Below, piece after piece: positions 1 through 8,112 of a stretch of DNA of 64,000 bases (position 1 is the stretch's first letter; each line of letters starts with the position of its first letter). Both the position numbers and the translations under genes were made by a program. The stretch is from an uncultured Lachnospiraceae bacterium (lineage in GTDB: Bacteria; Bacillota; Clostridia; Lachnospirales; Lachnospiraceae), in NCBI GenBank assembly GCA_905209075.1, contig CAJLRL010000010.1, positions 1 through 64,000 of the forward strand, in the 5' to 3' direction. The notes under the pieces are model-generated. The model saw nothing but the letters and a program-made list of their open reading frames with translations. It was not told the DNA's origin and searched no databases.

Positions 1-35
1 ATATACACTGTATCACACAGCAGATACCACAGTAA
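1..35 (+). CDS. aguA: Agmatine deiminase, C-terminal tail (partial)
   Basis: The first 35 bases read as the last residues of an open frame that enters from outside the window: (N)IHCITQQIPQ followed by TAA at 33-35. This is the characteristic C-terminal end of agmatine deiminase, whose catalytic cysteine lies in the GGGNIHCITQQ motif (family knowledge). The enzyme converts agmatine to N-carbamoylputrescine, the substrate of the aguB product encoded immediately downstream, so the two genes very probably form one operon. The piece is only 11 codons, but the motif and the neighbour agree. Confidence 0.85.
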   Translation, partial: IHCITQQIPQ

Positions 36-57
36 TTTAATTGGTTGTAATCGTTCC

Positions 58-96
58 GTCTCACATTGGAGACTTGGGAAAAGCCCATTGTGAGAC
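58..96 (+). other. Intercistronic hairpin between aguA and aguB
   Basis: GTCTCACA (58-65) is the exact reverse complement of TGTGAGAC (89-96); the loop contains a second short stem, TGGG against CCCA. No T-run follows, so it is more likely an mRNA-stabilising or processing hairpin than a terminator. Confidence 0.5.
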
Positions 97-120
97 GACA
101 GGATGAGAAAGGTGAATAGT

Positions 121-993
121 ATGAGAGAGGTTACAATTGCTGCAATACAGATGAGCTGCAGCCGTGATGTAAAAGAAAATATTGAAAAAGCAGCAAAGCT
201 TATAAGGGCTGCGGCAGAGGCCGGAGCGCAGATAATACTTCCTTCGGAGCTGTTTGAGAGACAGTATTTCTGTCAGGAGAGGCGCTACGATTATTATGAC
301 TATGCAAAGCCGCTTTCTGAAAATGATGCAGTGCAGAGTATGAAGGCACTGGCAAAGGAGCTTGGAGTGGTGATTCCTGTGAGCTTTTATGAGGCCGGAG
401 AGGGCAGACAGCTCTTCAACTCGGTGGCGGTGATAGATGCCGACGGAGAGGTGCTTGGAATATACAGAAAGACACATATCCCGGACGATCATTATTATCA
501 GGAAAAGTTTTACTTCACACCGGGAAATACAGGCTTTAAAGCGTTTAAGACAAAGTATGCAACCATAGGAGTCGGCATATGCTGGGATCAGTGGTTCCCG
601 GAAACAGCAAGAGGCATGGCTTTAAAGGGTGCGGAGATACTTTTTTACCCTACAGCCATAGGCAGCGAGCCGATACTGGAATGTGACAGCATGCCGCACT
701 GGAGACGGTGCATGACCGGACATGCAGCCTGCAATCTGATGCCGGTTGTGGCGGCAAACAGGATAGGCACAGAGGAGGTTGTACCGTGTGCAGAAAACGG
801 AAACCAGAGCTCTGCACTGACATTTTACGGCTCTTCGTTTATCACAGACGCAACCGGAGAGGTTGTTGAGGAGATGGACAGAGTATCGGAGGGCTTCATA
901 CTCCACAGTTTTGATCTGGATGAGCTGGAGAGTGAGAGAAAGAGCTGGGGACTGTTCAGGGACAGGCGACCGGAGATGTATGGGGAGAATTAG
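121..993 (+). CDS. aguB: N-carbamoylputrescine amidase
   Basis: Nitrilase-superfamily enzyme of about 290 residues that hydrolyses N-carbamoylputrescine to putrescine, CO2 and ammonia in the cytoplasm. The catalytic triad is visible: Glu43 in PSELFE, Lys117 in YRKTHIP and Cys154 in GVGICWDQWFPE, the last being the typical AguB nucleophile motif. The preferred start is the ATG at 121, preceded by AAAGGTG; an in-frame ATG at 103 has a poorer ribosome site and would add six residues with no family counterpart. It follows the aguA tail by 85 bases, giving a complete agmatine-to-putrescine module. No gene stands directly downstream; the next 950 bases are decayed. Confidence 0.93.
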   Translation: MREVTIAAIQMSCSRDVKENIEKAAKLIRAAAEAGAQIILPSELFERQYFCQERRYDYYDYAKPLSENDAVQSMKALAKELGVVIPVSFYEAGEGRQLFNSVAVIDADGEVLGIYRKTHIPDDHYYQEKFYFTPGNTGFKAFKTKYATIGVGICWDQWFPETARGMALKGAEILFYPTAIGSEPILECDSMPHWRRCMTGHAACNLMPVVAANRIGTEEVVPCAENGNQSSALTFYGSSFITDATGEVVEEMDRVSEGFILHSFDLDELESERKSWGLFRDRRPEMYGEN

Positions 994-1024
994 CTTATAT
1001 TACCTCTTCCCCAAAAGTTTACAG

Positions 1025-1180
1025 CTAGAGTTGTCTTAGTCCTCTAACAATAATAAATATAGTCACGAATTCAGCCGCCGGAAAAGCAAGCCACACACCT
1101 GTCATGCCAAAGGCGGCTGAAAGTGCAAATGCGAAAATGGTTATTGCGATAAAACCACGCATGATAGAGGCTGTGAACCC
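1025..1180 (-). pseudogene. MATE efflux transporter, C-terminal remnant
   Basis: Read on the minus strand, 1180 to 1025 gives about 51 uninterrupted codons ending in TAG. They contain two hydrophobic segments separated by a GMTGVW motif and end in LRQL, matching the last two membrane helices of MATE-family Na+/H+-drug antiporters such as the NorM/DinF group. Everything N-terminal of this is missing: upstream, the sequence passes into the remains of an unrelated gene near position 1185. It is therefore a deletion relic, not a functional gene. The family call rests on the GVWLAFPAAE-type end, which I recognise rather than having aligned. Confidence 0.7.
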
Positions 1181-1187
1181 TGTGCCA

Positions 1188-1820
1188 TTTCAATAAGCTG
1201 GTGCAATATACGGTTTGAAGCAGTGTATGACACTGTAGTGGGAGTGATACCTCCGCTGCAATTTCGAAGATTTTCCAGAATAAATAGTCCTGGAAAGCGC
1301 TGATATCATCAGGTGTTATATCTTCTTCCTTTAAGATGAAAATGCGCTCTGCCTGCTCAGCAGTCCTTTTTTATAGCCTAAGAAAAAAAGATCCAGTCGG
1401 AAGTATGGTGTAAAAAACTCAGGTTTTTCGTTGTCAGTGCCGGGATTCCAGTAGGTATCTACGACTATATTCTGATATTTGCATCTATTTTTCAGCACAT
1501 CTAGGTAAAAGGATGGATTCTGATGTGCTTTGTGTATCTGTTCTGAAATCATATCCCAGTTTTCTGCGGTAATAGGCTCGTTGATTTCATACAACTTGCC
1601 AACTGCTTTTTGAAGCCAGATGAAATAAGATCTGTATCGCATTTTTTCAAGATAAGCAGTCCTGCTTTCAGCGGTTGTTCCCATAATAATGTTCTCCATT
1701 CTTTGTATATCCCATCAGGACAGCATTCTTGGAAAATGACTGGCCGGGAAGTATTTGAGTAAATTGTAGTAGTGAGACTTTTTCTTGTCAATCGGAAGAA
1801 AAAAGCAAGAATTTTTGACA
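1188..1820 (-). pseudogene. Amidohydrolase (uronate-isomerase-like), frameshifted remnant
   Basis: On the minus strand, 1699-1331 is open and contains ENWDMISEQIHKA and VVDTYWNPGTD, patterns of the TIM-barrel amidohydrolase/uronate-isomerase-like proteins. Near 1370, at a run of six T on the plus strand, the reading frame must shift by one; beyond it the other frame continues with EEDITPDDISAFQDYLFW and then LPLQCH, the HxxxP-like strand typical of these hydrolases. A further frame change seems needed around 1690-1740. Both ends are missing. The remnant abuts the MATE fragment, so at least one deletion joined two unrelated decayed genes. The substrate cannot be told. Confidence 0.6.
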
Positions 1821-1949
1821 AATGCTATTAAGCTAAAATTACGCATAAAGTAGAAATAGTGAAAAAATGTCATTGATATAATGATAGAATTGTCTTAAAA
1901 AGTGCGTTAAAATACAAAATATCAAAATACGTAAGTAAAGGGGCATTTT

Positions 1950-3671
1950 ATGGAATATTCAGCAATTATTCATGATATGGATAAAAGATTCTGCTATGCG
2001 ATAGATAAGGATTTATTTGTTATACGTGTGCAGGTAAAAAAGGATGATATGAAGGAGGTAATCCTTCACTATGAGGACAAGTATATACCTATGGAGCGCA
2101 AGGATACACGGATGACGCTTCCTATGAAGAAGGTAGCTACCTCGCAGTTTCATGATTATTATGAGGCGCAGCTTCAGATGAATTTGATATGTCTGAGATA
2201 CTTTTTTGAATTTACAGACATGCAGGGCGAAAAAGTATATTATGGCAACTATGAGTTTGACAAAGAGTGCATTACAAACAGGGACAGAATGTTTGACTGT
2301 CCGCAGAACCTCAGGGAGGAAGAGATGTTTGAGGTGCCACAGTGGGCTGCAAACAAGGTAGTGTATCAGATCTTTCCGTCACGCTTTGCCTCAACACAGC
2401 CGGTGGACAAAAAGCTGTGGTATAAGGCACCGATTACGCCTATGGATGATTTGCATGGCAATCTCAGGGGCATCATAGAGCATCTGGATTATATTAAGGA
2501 TCTAGGAATCGATGTGGTGTATCTGACGCCAATCTTTAAATCAAATTCGTGCCATAAGTATGATACCATTGATTATTATCAGGTTGACCCATCATTTGGA
2601 ACAACAGAGGATTTAAAGGAGCTCGTACAAAAATCTCATGAGCGTGGCATGAAGGTAGTGCTGGATGCGGTATACAACCATACAGGAAGGGAATTTTTTG
2701 CGTTTCAGGATATTCTGGAAAAAGGCGAAAAGTCGAAATACCTGGACTGGTATTTTATCGACGAACTGCCGCCCAGGGGTGAATGGGGAGAGATTCCAAA
2801 CTTCAAATGCTTTGGCTATTATGGTGGAATGCCAAAGCTGAACCTCAAAAATCCGGAAGTTGAAAAGTACATCACGGATGTTGCCTGCTACTGGATTAAG
2901 GAATGTGATATTGACGGATGGAGACTGGATGTAGGAGACGAAATCAGTCATTTCTTCTGGAAGAATTTCAGAAAGGCAATCAAGGCAGTAAAGAAGGATA
3001 TGCTGATAATTGGTGAGATATGGCACTACGCAGGAGACTTCCTCGAGGGAGATGAGTGGGATACTGTCATGAATTATCCATTCTACCTGAACCTGATAGA
3101 TCTGCTTGCAGACGAAAAGATCAATGTCAGCCAGTTTGTACAGAATCTGGGATATCTGAAGGGTCGCTTAAACAAAAAGTGCTATCCTCTGATGTGGAAC
3201 CTGATCGACAGCCATGATACAGCAAGATTTTTACATCTGTGCAACGATAATAAGAAAAAACAGCATCTCGCAGCAGCCTTTCAGCTGTTACTGCCGGGAA
3301 TGCCTATGGTTTACTATGGCGATGAGTACGCAATGCCGGGAGCAAACGATCCGGACTGCAGACGAGGCATGTATTGGGATGAAGAATACCAGGACAAGGA
3401 GATGTATAATTGGTATAAGAAGCTCATGCAGGTCCGAAAGACACATGCATGCATTGTAGAGGGAGAATTGATTGAGACAATCACAAATGATGAGGAGGAT
3501 ACGATTGTTCTGATCAGAAAAAGTGGTGAAGAGACACTTGCCATGATTTTCAATTGTGGCAGCAGCACAAAAGAATTTGATGAGTATGCGCAGAAATATG
3601 ATCTGCTTACGGACAGCGTATTTGATGGAAAAGTAGAAGGGTTTGGTGCCGCTGTAATAGTACTGGCATAG
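1950..3671 (+). CDS. GH13 alpha-glucan hydrolase (neopullulanase/cyclomaltodextrinase type)
   Basis: A 573-residue glycoside hydrolase family 13 enzyme. An N-terminal beta domain of about 125 residues (CBM34-like) precedes the TIM barrel, which opens with VVYQIFPSRFA. The four GH13 signature regions are present: VVLDAVYNH, GWRLDVGDE with nucleophile Asp327, IIGEIWH with acid/base Glu356, and IDSHDTAR with Asp423. The MPKLN segment is the 'region V' of neopullulanase/maltogenic-amylase enzymes (GH13_20). There is no signal peptide, so it should cleave imported maltodextrins or cyclodextrins in the cytoplasm. The ribosome site AAAGGGG precedes ATG 1950. No transporter or regulator for maltodextrin lies beside it. 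Confidence 0.9.
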   Translation: MEYSAIIHDMDKRFCYAIDKDLFVIRVQVKKDDMKEVILHYEDKYIPMERKDTRMTLPMKKVATSQFHDYYEAQLQMNLICLRYFFEFTDMQGEKVYYGNYEFDKECITNRDRMFDCPQNLREEEMFEVPQWAANKVVYQIFPSRFASTQPVDKKLWYKAPITPMDDLHGNLRGIIEHLDYIKDLGIDVVYLTPIFKSNSCHKYDTIDYYQVDPSFGTTEDLKELVQKSHERGMKVVLDAVYNHTGREFFAFQDILEKGEKSKYLDWYFIDELPPRGEWGEIPNFKCFGYYGGMPKLNLKNPEVEKYITDVACYWIKECDIDGWRLDVGDEISHFFWKNFRKAIKAVKKDMLIIGEIWHYAGDFLEGDEWDTVMNYPFYLNLIDLLADEKINVSQFVQNLGYLKGRLNKKCYPLMWNLIDSHDTARFLHLCNDNKKKQHLAAAFQLLLPGMPMVYYGDEYAMPGANDPDCRRGMYWDEEYQDKEMYNWYKKLMQVRKTHACIVEGELIETITNDEEDTIVLIRKSGEETLAMIFNCGSSTKEFDEYAQKYDLLTDSVFDGKVEGFGAAVIVLA

Positions 3672-3755
3672 CGGCAGCACATTTGAATGTAAAAACTCAG
3701 GGTTATCGATATCTGTGTCATGAAAAGAATATAGGATAATATTACTAAAAAATTA

Positions 3756-3784
3756 TCGACATTCGACTGTTAAAACGTTATAAT
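3756..3784 (+). promoter_or_regulatory. Vegetative promoter for the 3851 gene
   Basis: TCGACA at 3756-3761, a 17-base spacer and a perfect TATAAT at 3779-3784, about 65 bases before the next start codon. Only one base departs from the -35 consensus. Confidence 0.65.
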
Positions 3785-3850
3785 ATATGTATATTGCAAT
3801 CGGTTTGATTTGTTTAGTGCGAGAAAAAGTTCCATGGAGGGGAGATCGCG

Positions 3851-5035
3851 ATGAATAAGAAAAAAGAAACAAGAGCAAAATTACAAATTATATTTTCAGT
3901 CATTATTTTTTGTATTGTAATGAATGCACAGTTGTATATGATGATCAATTTTGCTGAGGAGTATCTAAGTATAGCAATACTTACAGTGTTATTGCTGATA
4001 TGCTTATATTTTATTGTGAGCAGTATTTTTACTTTTAAGTCTTTAAATGATCAGAGAAATGAAGAACGATATGATACAATTTTTAAGTCTGAAAAGGCAT
4101 CATATTTGTTATTGAAAAAATATTTTGAGGAAATAGATTCGAAACTTGATATTTTACAGTCGGTTGCAAAAGTCCCTACAGATGAGATTGTTAATACCCA
4201 AAAAGGAATAGCAAAGGTTGTAATAAACAGAAGCAGAGAAAATGCTGAAGCACTTATGAATTCAAATGACCAGCTGCTGGATAGGATCACTAATTTTGAA
4301 GACAGGATGGATTCAAATAATGAGACACTTTTAGAAGGTCAGAAGAATGTAATGAATAATTCTCTTACGGACATAGTAGAAAAGCAGCAGCAACTGATAG
4401 AGTCTATAAAAGATATGGAAATCCGTCTGAGTCAGGCGATAGCAAATAATCCGGTTCAATTTAATGCAAATGTTGAGATACCGGCACAAGCTATGTCAAA
4501 TATGAATACTATACCGGTGCAGTCTGAACCAGTAGCAGTACAAAGCGAAAATACTGTTCCTGATGACTCTGAGAAACAAGAGGTTTCTGGAGCTGCAGAT
4601 GATACAGGATCAGTACAGACAGAAATGTCTGACATCACTGAAGAAACAATAGAGAATGTTTCTGATGAACAGGAGGCTGCAGAGGAGCCGTTAGATGATA
4701 TGTCTGAAATGATCGAGGATATACCGGAATCAGCAGATATGTCAGATGAAATAGAAAATTCAGAACCGGTCGATCTATCAGAAGAACCGGAAAATGAACC
4801 TGAACATGTGGAGATGGCGGATGAGATAGAGGAAGTTATTGAACCTCAGGCAGATTCACAGTTTGAGGATGTGATAGCAGATGTAGAGGCAGAACCGGTG
4901 GACGATGCAAATGAGCCGGTTGTATCAGAGGCTGAAGTTCCAAAGGAACCAGAGCCGGCACCATCAATTCCTACGGACGATCCAAACAGACAGCTTACAC
5001 CAGATGAGATAGCTGCACTGATAGCGAGTATGTAA
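3851..5035 (+). CDS. Membrane-anchored coiled-coil protein with acidic tail and FliM-like end motif
   Basis: Not a family I can name. The 394-residue product begins with a basic stretch and two membrane helices (about residues 9-31 and 36-60), continues with a predicted coiled coil (about 70-200, rich in Glu, Lys and Asn), then a long low-complexity region dominated by Glu, Asp, Pro, Val and Ser (about 215-375). It closes with NRQLTPDEIAALIASM. That last motif resembles the short LSQDEIDALL element at the N-terminus of the flagellar switch protein FliM. The layout (membrane anchor, coil, flexible acidic linker, short amphipathic helix) suggests tethering of a cytoplasmic partner to the membrane. 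It has its own promoter and terminator. Start ATG 3851 follows GGAGGGGAG. Confidence 0.75.
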   Translation: MNKKKETRAKLQIIFSVIIFCIVMNAQLYMMINFAEEYLSIAILTVLLLICLYFIVSSIFTFKSLNDQRNEERYDTIFKSEKASYLLLKKYFEEIDSKLDILQSVAKVPTDEIVNTQKGIAKVVINRSRENAEALMNSNDQLLDRITNFEDRMDSNNETLLEGQKNVMNNSLTDIVEKQQQLIESIKDMEIRLSQAIANNPVQFNANVEIPAQAMSNMNTIPVQSEPVAVQSENTVPDDSEKQEVSGAADDTGSVQTEMSDITEETIENVSDEQEAAEEPLDDMSEMIEDIPESADMSDEIENSEPVDLSEEPENEPEHVEMADEIEEVIEPQADSQFEDVIADVEAEPVDDANEPVVSEAEVPKEPEPAPSIPTDDPNRQLTPDEIAALIASM

Positions 5036-5038
5036 TAT

Positions 5039-5076
5039 AAAATGAGCTGCGCCGTTATGTGCGCAGCTCATTTTTT
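5039..5076. terminator. Bidirectional rho-independent terminator
   Basis: AAAATGAGCTGCGC pairs with GCGCAGCTCATTTT around an 8-base loop and is followed by T6. It lies between the convergent 3851 gene and pepT and could serve both. Confidence 0.85.
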
Positions 5077-5157
5077 GACTATATGGAAAAATTTATTATA
5101 GATAAATAGAGTGAAAAGTCAATATAATATCATAAAATGTCAATCAATTATGCCCTA

Positions 5158-6369
5158 TTAAACCAATTGTACAATTGATTTTATTATGTTTGTGGCTGTA
5201 TGCATTGCCTCAACAGAAATATGTTCGAAAGGTCCGTGGAAACCATAACCGCCGGTTCCGAGATTTGGGCATGGCAGCCCCATAAAAGAAAGTCTGGCAC
5301 CGTCAGTTCCACCTCTTACAGGTCTTGAGATTGGTTCAAGTCCATTCTGTTCTATAGCCTTTTTGGCTATGTCAATTATAAACATATTGTCTTTAATAAC
5401 AGAAAGCATATTATCATAAGAATGTTTTATAGTAAGATCCACTGTTTTAGGACCGTATTTTGCATTGATGTTTTTTTCGATAGATCTTAAAGTATCCAAT
5501 CTGTCATTGAAAAGTGCAGCATCATGGTCTCGTATAATATAAGAAAGAGAAGCATGGCTTACATCACCATTCATATCAGTTAAATGATAAAATCCCTGTC
5601 TGCCCTCTGTTTCAGCTGGTGTTTCAGATTCAGGAAGCATTCCTGCTATTTCGCATGCTACAAGAGCTGCATTAACCATTATTCCTTTAGCTTCACCCGG
5701 ATGTACGTTTACACCGGTTATATCAAATACAGCACTTGCAGCATTAAAATTTTCATATGCGACTTCGCCCTCGTAATCACCATCAACGGTATATGCAAAA
5801 TCAGCTTTGAAATAGTCGAGATCAAAAAATTCAGGACCAGCACCAATTTCTTCATCGGGTGTAAAGCCTACCCATATATCACCATGGGGAATATTTTCTT
5901 TTATAATTTCTTCAATGGCGGTGATGATTTCTGCAACACCGGCCTTATCATCTGCGCCGAGAAGGGAAGTACCATCTGTTGTTATGAGTGTGCGGCCTTT
6001 TAATGTAGAAAGAGTTGGAAAATCGGACACCTTGAGATATTCGCCGGTTCCCTCTAATAGAACATCACCGCCATCATAGTTATTGATGATCTGCGGTTTA
6101 ACATCTTTTCCATTGAAATCTGGTGCAGTATCTATGTGAGATATAAAGCCTACGGATTTCTTTGATTCCATACCCTTTGTGGCAGGCAGAAGACCATATA
6201 CATAACAATGGTCTGTGAGCGTTACATTTGATAAGTGAAGGGCATTTAATTCTTCCTCAAGTAATTCAGCCAGAGCAAATTCGCGCTTGCTGCTTGGGAT
6301 GTTTGTACTGTTTTCATCTGATGTAGTCCAGTAACTTACATATTTGAGTAATCTTTCTTCGACTGTCAT
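5158..6369 (-). CDS. pepT: Peptidase T (tripeptide aminopeptidase)
   Basis: A 403-residue M20B metallopeptidase that removes the N-terminal residue of tripeptides in the cytoplasm. The metal-ligand motifs are visible: FISHIDTAPDF (first His and Asp), GADDKAG (bridging Asp), PDEEIG (catalytic Glu and ligand Glu), and a late HGPFEHIS containing the last His ligand. The length equals that of PepT from other Firmicutes. The start codon at 6369 is preceded by GAAAGGAATTTG. It is transcribed alone and convergently with the upstream coiled-coil gene. Confidence 0.95.
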   Translation of the reverse strand: MTVEERLLKYVSYWTTSDENSTNIPSSKREFALAELLEEELNALHLSNVTLTDHCYVYGLLPATKGMESKKSVGFISHIDTAPDFNGKDVKPQIINNYDGGDVLLEGTGEYLKVSDFPTLSTLKGRTLITTDGTSLLGADDKAGVAEIITAIEEIIKENIPHGDIWVGFTPDEEIGAGPEFFDLDYFKADFAYTVDGDYEGEVAYENFNAASAVFDITGVNVHPGEAKGIMVNAALVACEIAGMLPESETPAETEGRQGFYHLTDMNGDVSHASLSYIIRDHDAALFNDRLDTLRSIEKNINAKYGPKTVDLTIKHSYDNMLSVIKDNMFIIDIAKKAIEQNGLEPISRPVRGGTDGARLSFMGLPCPNLGTGGYGFHGPFEHISVEAMHTATNIIKSIVQLV

Positions 6370-6436
6370 ATTTACAAATTCCTTTCAAAAAAAATTAATA
6401 AAATACAAAAAAATAAAAGAATTATTAAAAAAAGTG

Positions 6437-6465
6437 TTGCATTTGTGTTAACTATACTATATAAT
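6437..6465 (+). promoter_or_regulatory. Promoter of tRNA-Lys
   Basis: TTGCAT (6437-6442), 17-base spacer, TATAAT (6460-6465), ending 35 bases before the mature tRNA. Confidence 0.75.
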
Positions 6466-6500
6466 AATTTTTGCGTTAAGGAAAGAATAAATTGAAATTT

Positions 6501-6573
6501 GCGCTTCTAGCTCATTTGGTAGAGCACCTGACTCTTAATCAGGGTGTGCAGGGTTCGAGCCCCTGGAGGCGCA
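6501..6573 (+). tRNA. tRNA-Lys (anticodon CUU)
   Basis: A 73-nt cloverleaf: the acceptor arm GCGCTTC pairs with GGAGGCGC-A using one or two G-U pairs, the anticodon stem CCTGA/TCAGG encloses the 7-base loop CTCTTAA with anticodon CTT, and the T arm carries GGTTCGAGCCC. The 3' CCA is not encoded. It reads the AAG codon and stands alone with its own promoter and terminator. Confidence 0.96.
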
Positions 6574-6578
6574 TTCGA

Positions 6579-6627
6579 AAGTACCGGTTTTATGGACATA
6601 TGAGCCATAGGGTTGGTGCTTTTTTAT
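6579..6627 (+). terminator. Terminator of tRNA-Lys
   Basis: AAGTACCGGTTTTATGG pairs, with G-U pairs, to CCATAGGGTTGGTGCTT around a 9-base loop and runs into T6. Confidence 0.7.
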
Positions 6628-6735
6628 TGTTTTAAGAAATATTTAATATAAAACAGAATGTTTATCATTGATATTTTACGAAAAAGAGTTTATACTTATA
6701 ACTAGGAAAAAAGTAACAGCTATGAGGGCGGATGT

Positions 6736-7230
6736 ATGAAAAATAAAATAAAGGCGCTGGATTTTAATGAACTTGCAGAAGTAGAATTCAAAAAAGGTAT
6801 AAATGCTTTAAAACTGTATGATCATGAAAACTCAATTTCGCATCTTAAAAAGTCTGTCAGATTTTTAAAAAATACAAATAATACCGATAAATATGTCAAA
6901 ATGTTGAATGTGCTCGGTCTTGTATATACATTAGAAAATAAAAATAAAGAGGCGCTGGATTGTTATCTTGAGAGTCTTGCAACAGCAGAGGTTATGCGCT
7001 CAAGTGATCTAAAAGCGATATCATATAGCAATATTGCATCATGTTATCAGAAAATGGGAATACATGAGAAGTCACTTGATTATTTCAGGGAAGCCAAAAA
7101 AGCATACGCAAATGCAGCAAAGTTGAATAAAAAGGATTCTGAAATGTGGAATCTCCTGAATTACATAAATATAGTTTTATCGGGCGAAGAGAGACTTTTT
7201 GCAGATGATAAATTTGTAGCTGTGATGTAA
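6736..7230 (+). CDS. Small TPR-repeat protein
   Basis: A 164-residue soluble, all-helical protein. Residues about 10-130 fit three tetratricopeptide repeats: the units around EFKKGINALKLYDHENSISHL, MLNVLGLVYTLENKNKEALDCY and SNIASCYQKMGIHEKSLDYF have the W/L-G-Y-A-x-x-Y spacing of TPR helices. No enzymatic domain is attached. It has no operon partner: the tRNA-Lys terminator lies upstream and a bidirectional terminator downstream. By analogy it should be a protein-interaction module, but the partner is unknown. The start ATG 6736 follows GAGGGCGGATGT. Confidence 0.75.
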   Translation: MKNKIKALDFNELAEVEFKKGINALKLYDHENSISHLKKSVRFLKNTNNTDKYVKMLNVLGLVYTLENKNKEALDCYLESLATAEVMRSSDLKAISYSNIASCYQKMGIHEKSLDYFREAKKAYANAAKLNKKDSEMWNLLNYINIVLSGEERLFADDKFVAVM

Positions 7231-7266
7231 GAATTGTGAGTCAGAATAATATAGATGATATGTATG

Positions 7267-7330
7267 CTAAAAGCACACTTTCTGTATAGAGATTTTATAG
7301 TTATCCCTATGCAGAAAAGTGTGCTTTTTA
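7267..7330. terminator. Bidirectional terminator
   Basis: AAAAGCACACTTTCTG pairs with CAGAAAAGTGTGCTTTT and is bordered by A- and T-runs. It separates the convergent TPR gene and trmB and overlaps the last codon of trmB. Confidence 0.85.
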
Positions 7331-7969
7331 TCTTGAAGCGATGAGTTTACAGATTGGATTTCCCTGACTTGAAAATTTTTGTTCATATTCAGTCATTATG
7401 TTTCCGGCATTTAAAACAGGATCATTGTGGAGATCTCTTGTATAGGCATCTAAATGCCATATATCAGAATTTTCGATTTCATCCAGTGAAAAAGAAAAAA
7501 GATCCTGATTGTCTGTCTTGAATTCTATATTTCCGTCCGGAGCAAGAAACTGATCATATTTTTCTAAAAATGTAGAAGAAGTAAGGCGCCTTTTAGAATG
7601 TCTGTCTTTTGGCCATGGATCAGAAAAATTTAAGTATATTTTGGATATTTCATTCTCTGCAAATATTTCAGGAAGCGTTGCAGCATCTATACACAGAAAA
7701 TGAATATTGGAAAGAGGCATTTCTTCTGTTTTTTGTACTGCACGAAGAAGAACACTGGTATATCTTTCGATTCCTATGTAATTTATATCAGGATTCTGTT
7801 CGGCAAGCTGCATCAGAAAACGTCCCTTGCCCATTCCTATTTCAATATGTATCGGATTTTTATTTCCGAGAAATTCATGCCATTTTCCTCGGAATTCAGC
7901 TGGATTTTGTATACAGTAAGGGCTGTTTGAAATAACTTCATCAGCACCAGGTATATTTCTAAGTCTCAT
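7328..7969 (-). CDS. trmB: tRNA (guanine-N7-)-methyltransferase
   Basis: SAM-dependent enzyme that methylates G46 of tRNA. The SAM-binding strand IEIGMGKGRFLMQLA and the TrmB-specific NFSDPWPKDRHSKRRL segment, with its Asp-Pro-Trp-Pro-Lys and His-x-Lys-Arg-Arg-Leu, are both present. The start at 7969 (MRLRNIPGADE) is preceded by AGGAGAG at the right spacing and matches the usual N-terminus; a longer frame starting at 7996 has no ribosome site. The resulting 213 residues are normal for the family. Confidence 0.95.
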   Translation of the reverse strand: MRLRNIPGADEVISNSPYCIQNPAEFRGKWHEFLGNKNPIHIEIGMGKGRFLMQLAEQNPDINYIGIERYTSVLLRAVQKTEEMPLSNIHFLCIDAATLPEIFAENEISKIYLNFSDPWPKDRHSKRRLTSSTFLEKYDQFLAPDGNIEFKTDNQDLFSFSLDEIENSDIWHLDAYTRDLHNDPVLNAGNIMTEYEQKFSSQGNPICKLIASR

Positions 7970-8018
7970 ATAACTCTCCTTAAGTGTGATATACAATAAA
8001 TTTTAATATATAATTCCC

Positions 8019-8047
8019 TTGATTACAAGTATTTAAGCATTTATACT
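8019..8047 (+). promoter_or_regulatory. Promoter of dacF
   Basis: TTGATT (8019-8024), 17-base spacer, TATACT (8042-8047), about 65 bases before the chosen dacF start. Confidence 0.65.
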
Positions 8048-8112
8048 TATAGAGAGAATTAGTATTGTTACGATCAATAGAATTTATAGCAATTTATAAT
8101 AACGGAGAAAAA

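Noticed and set aside
103..120. Upstream ATG as the start of aguB
   Set aside because: Weak ribosome site and six extra residues not expected in the family; ATG 121 has AAAGGTG.
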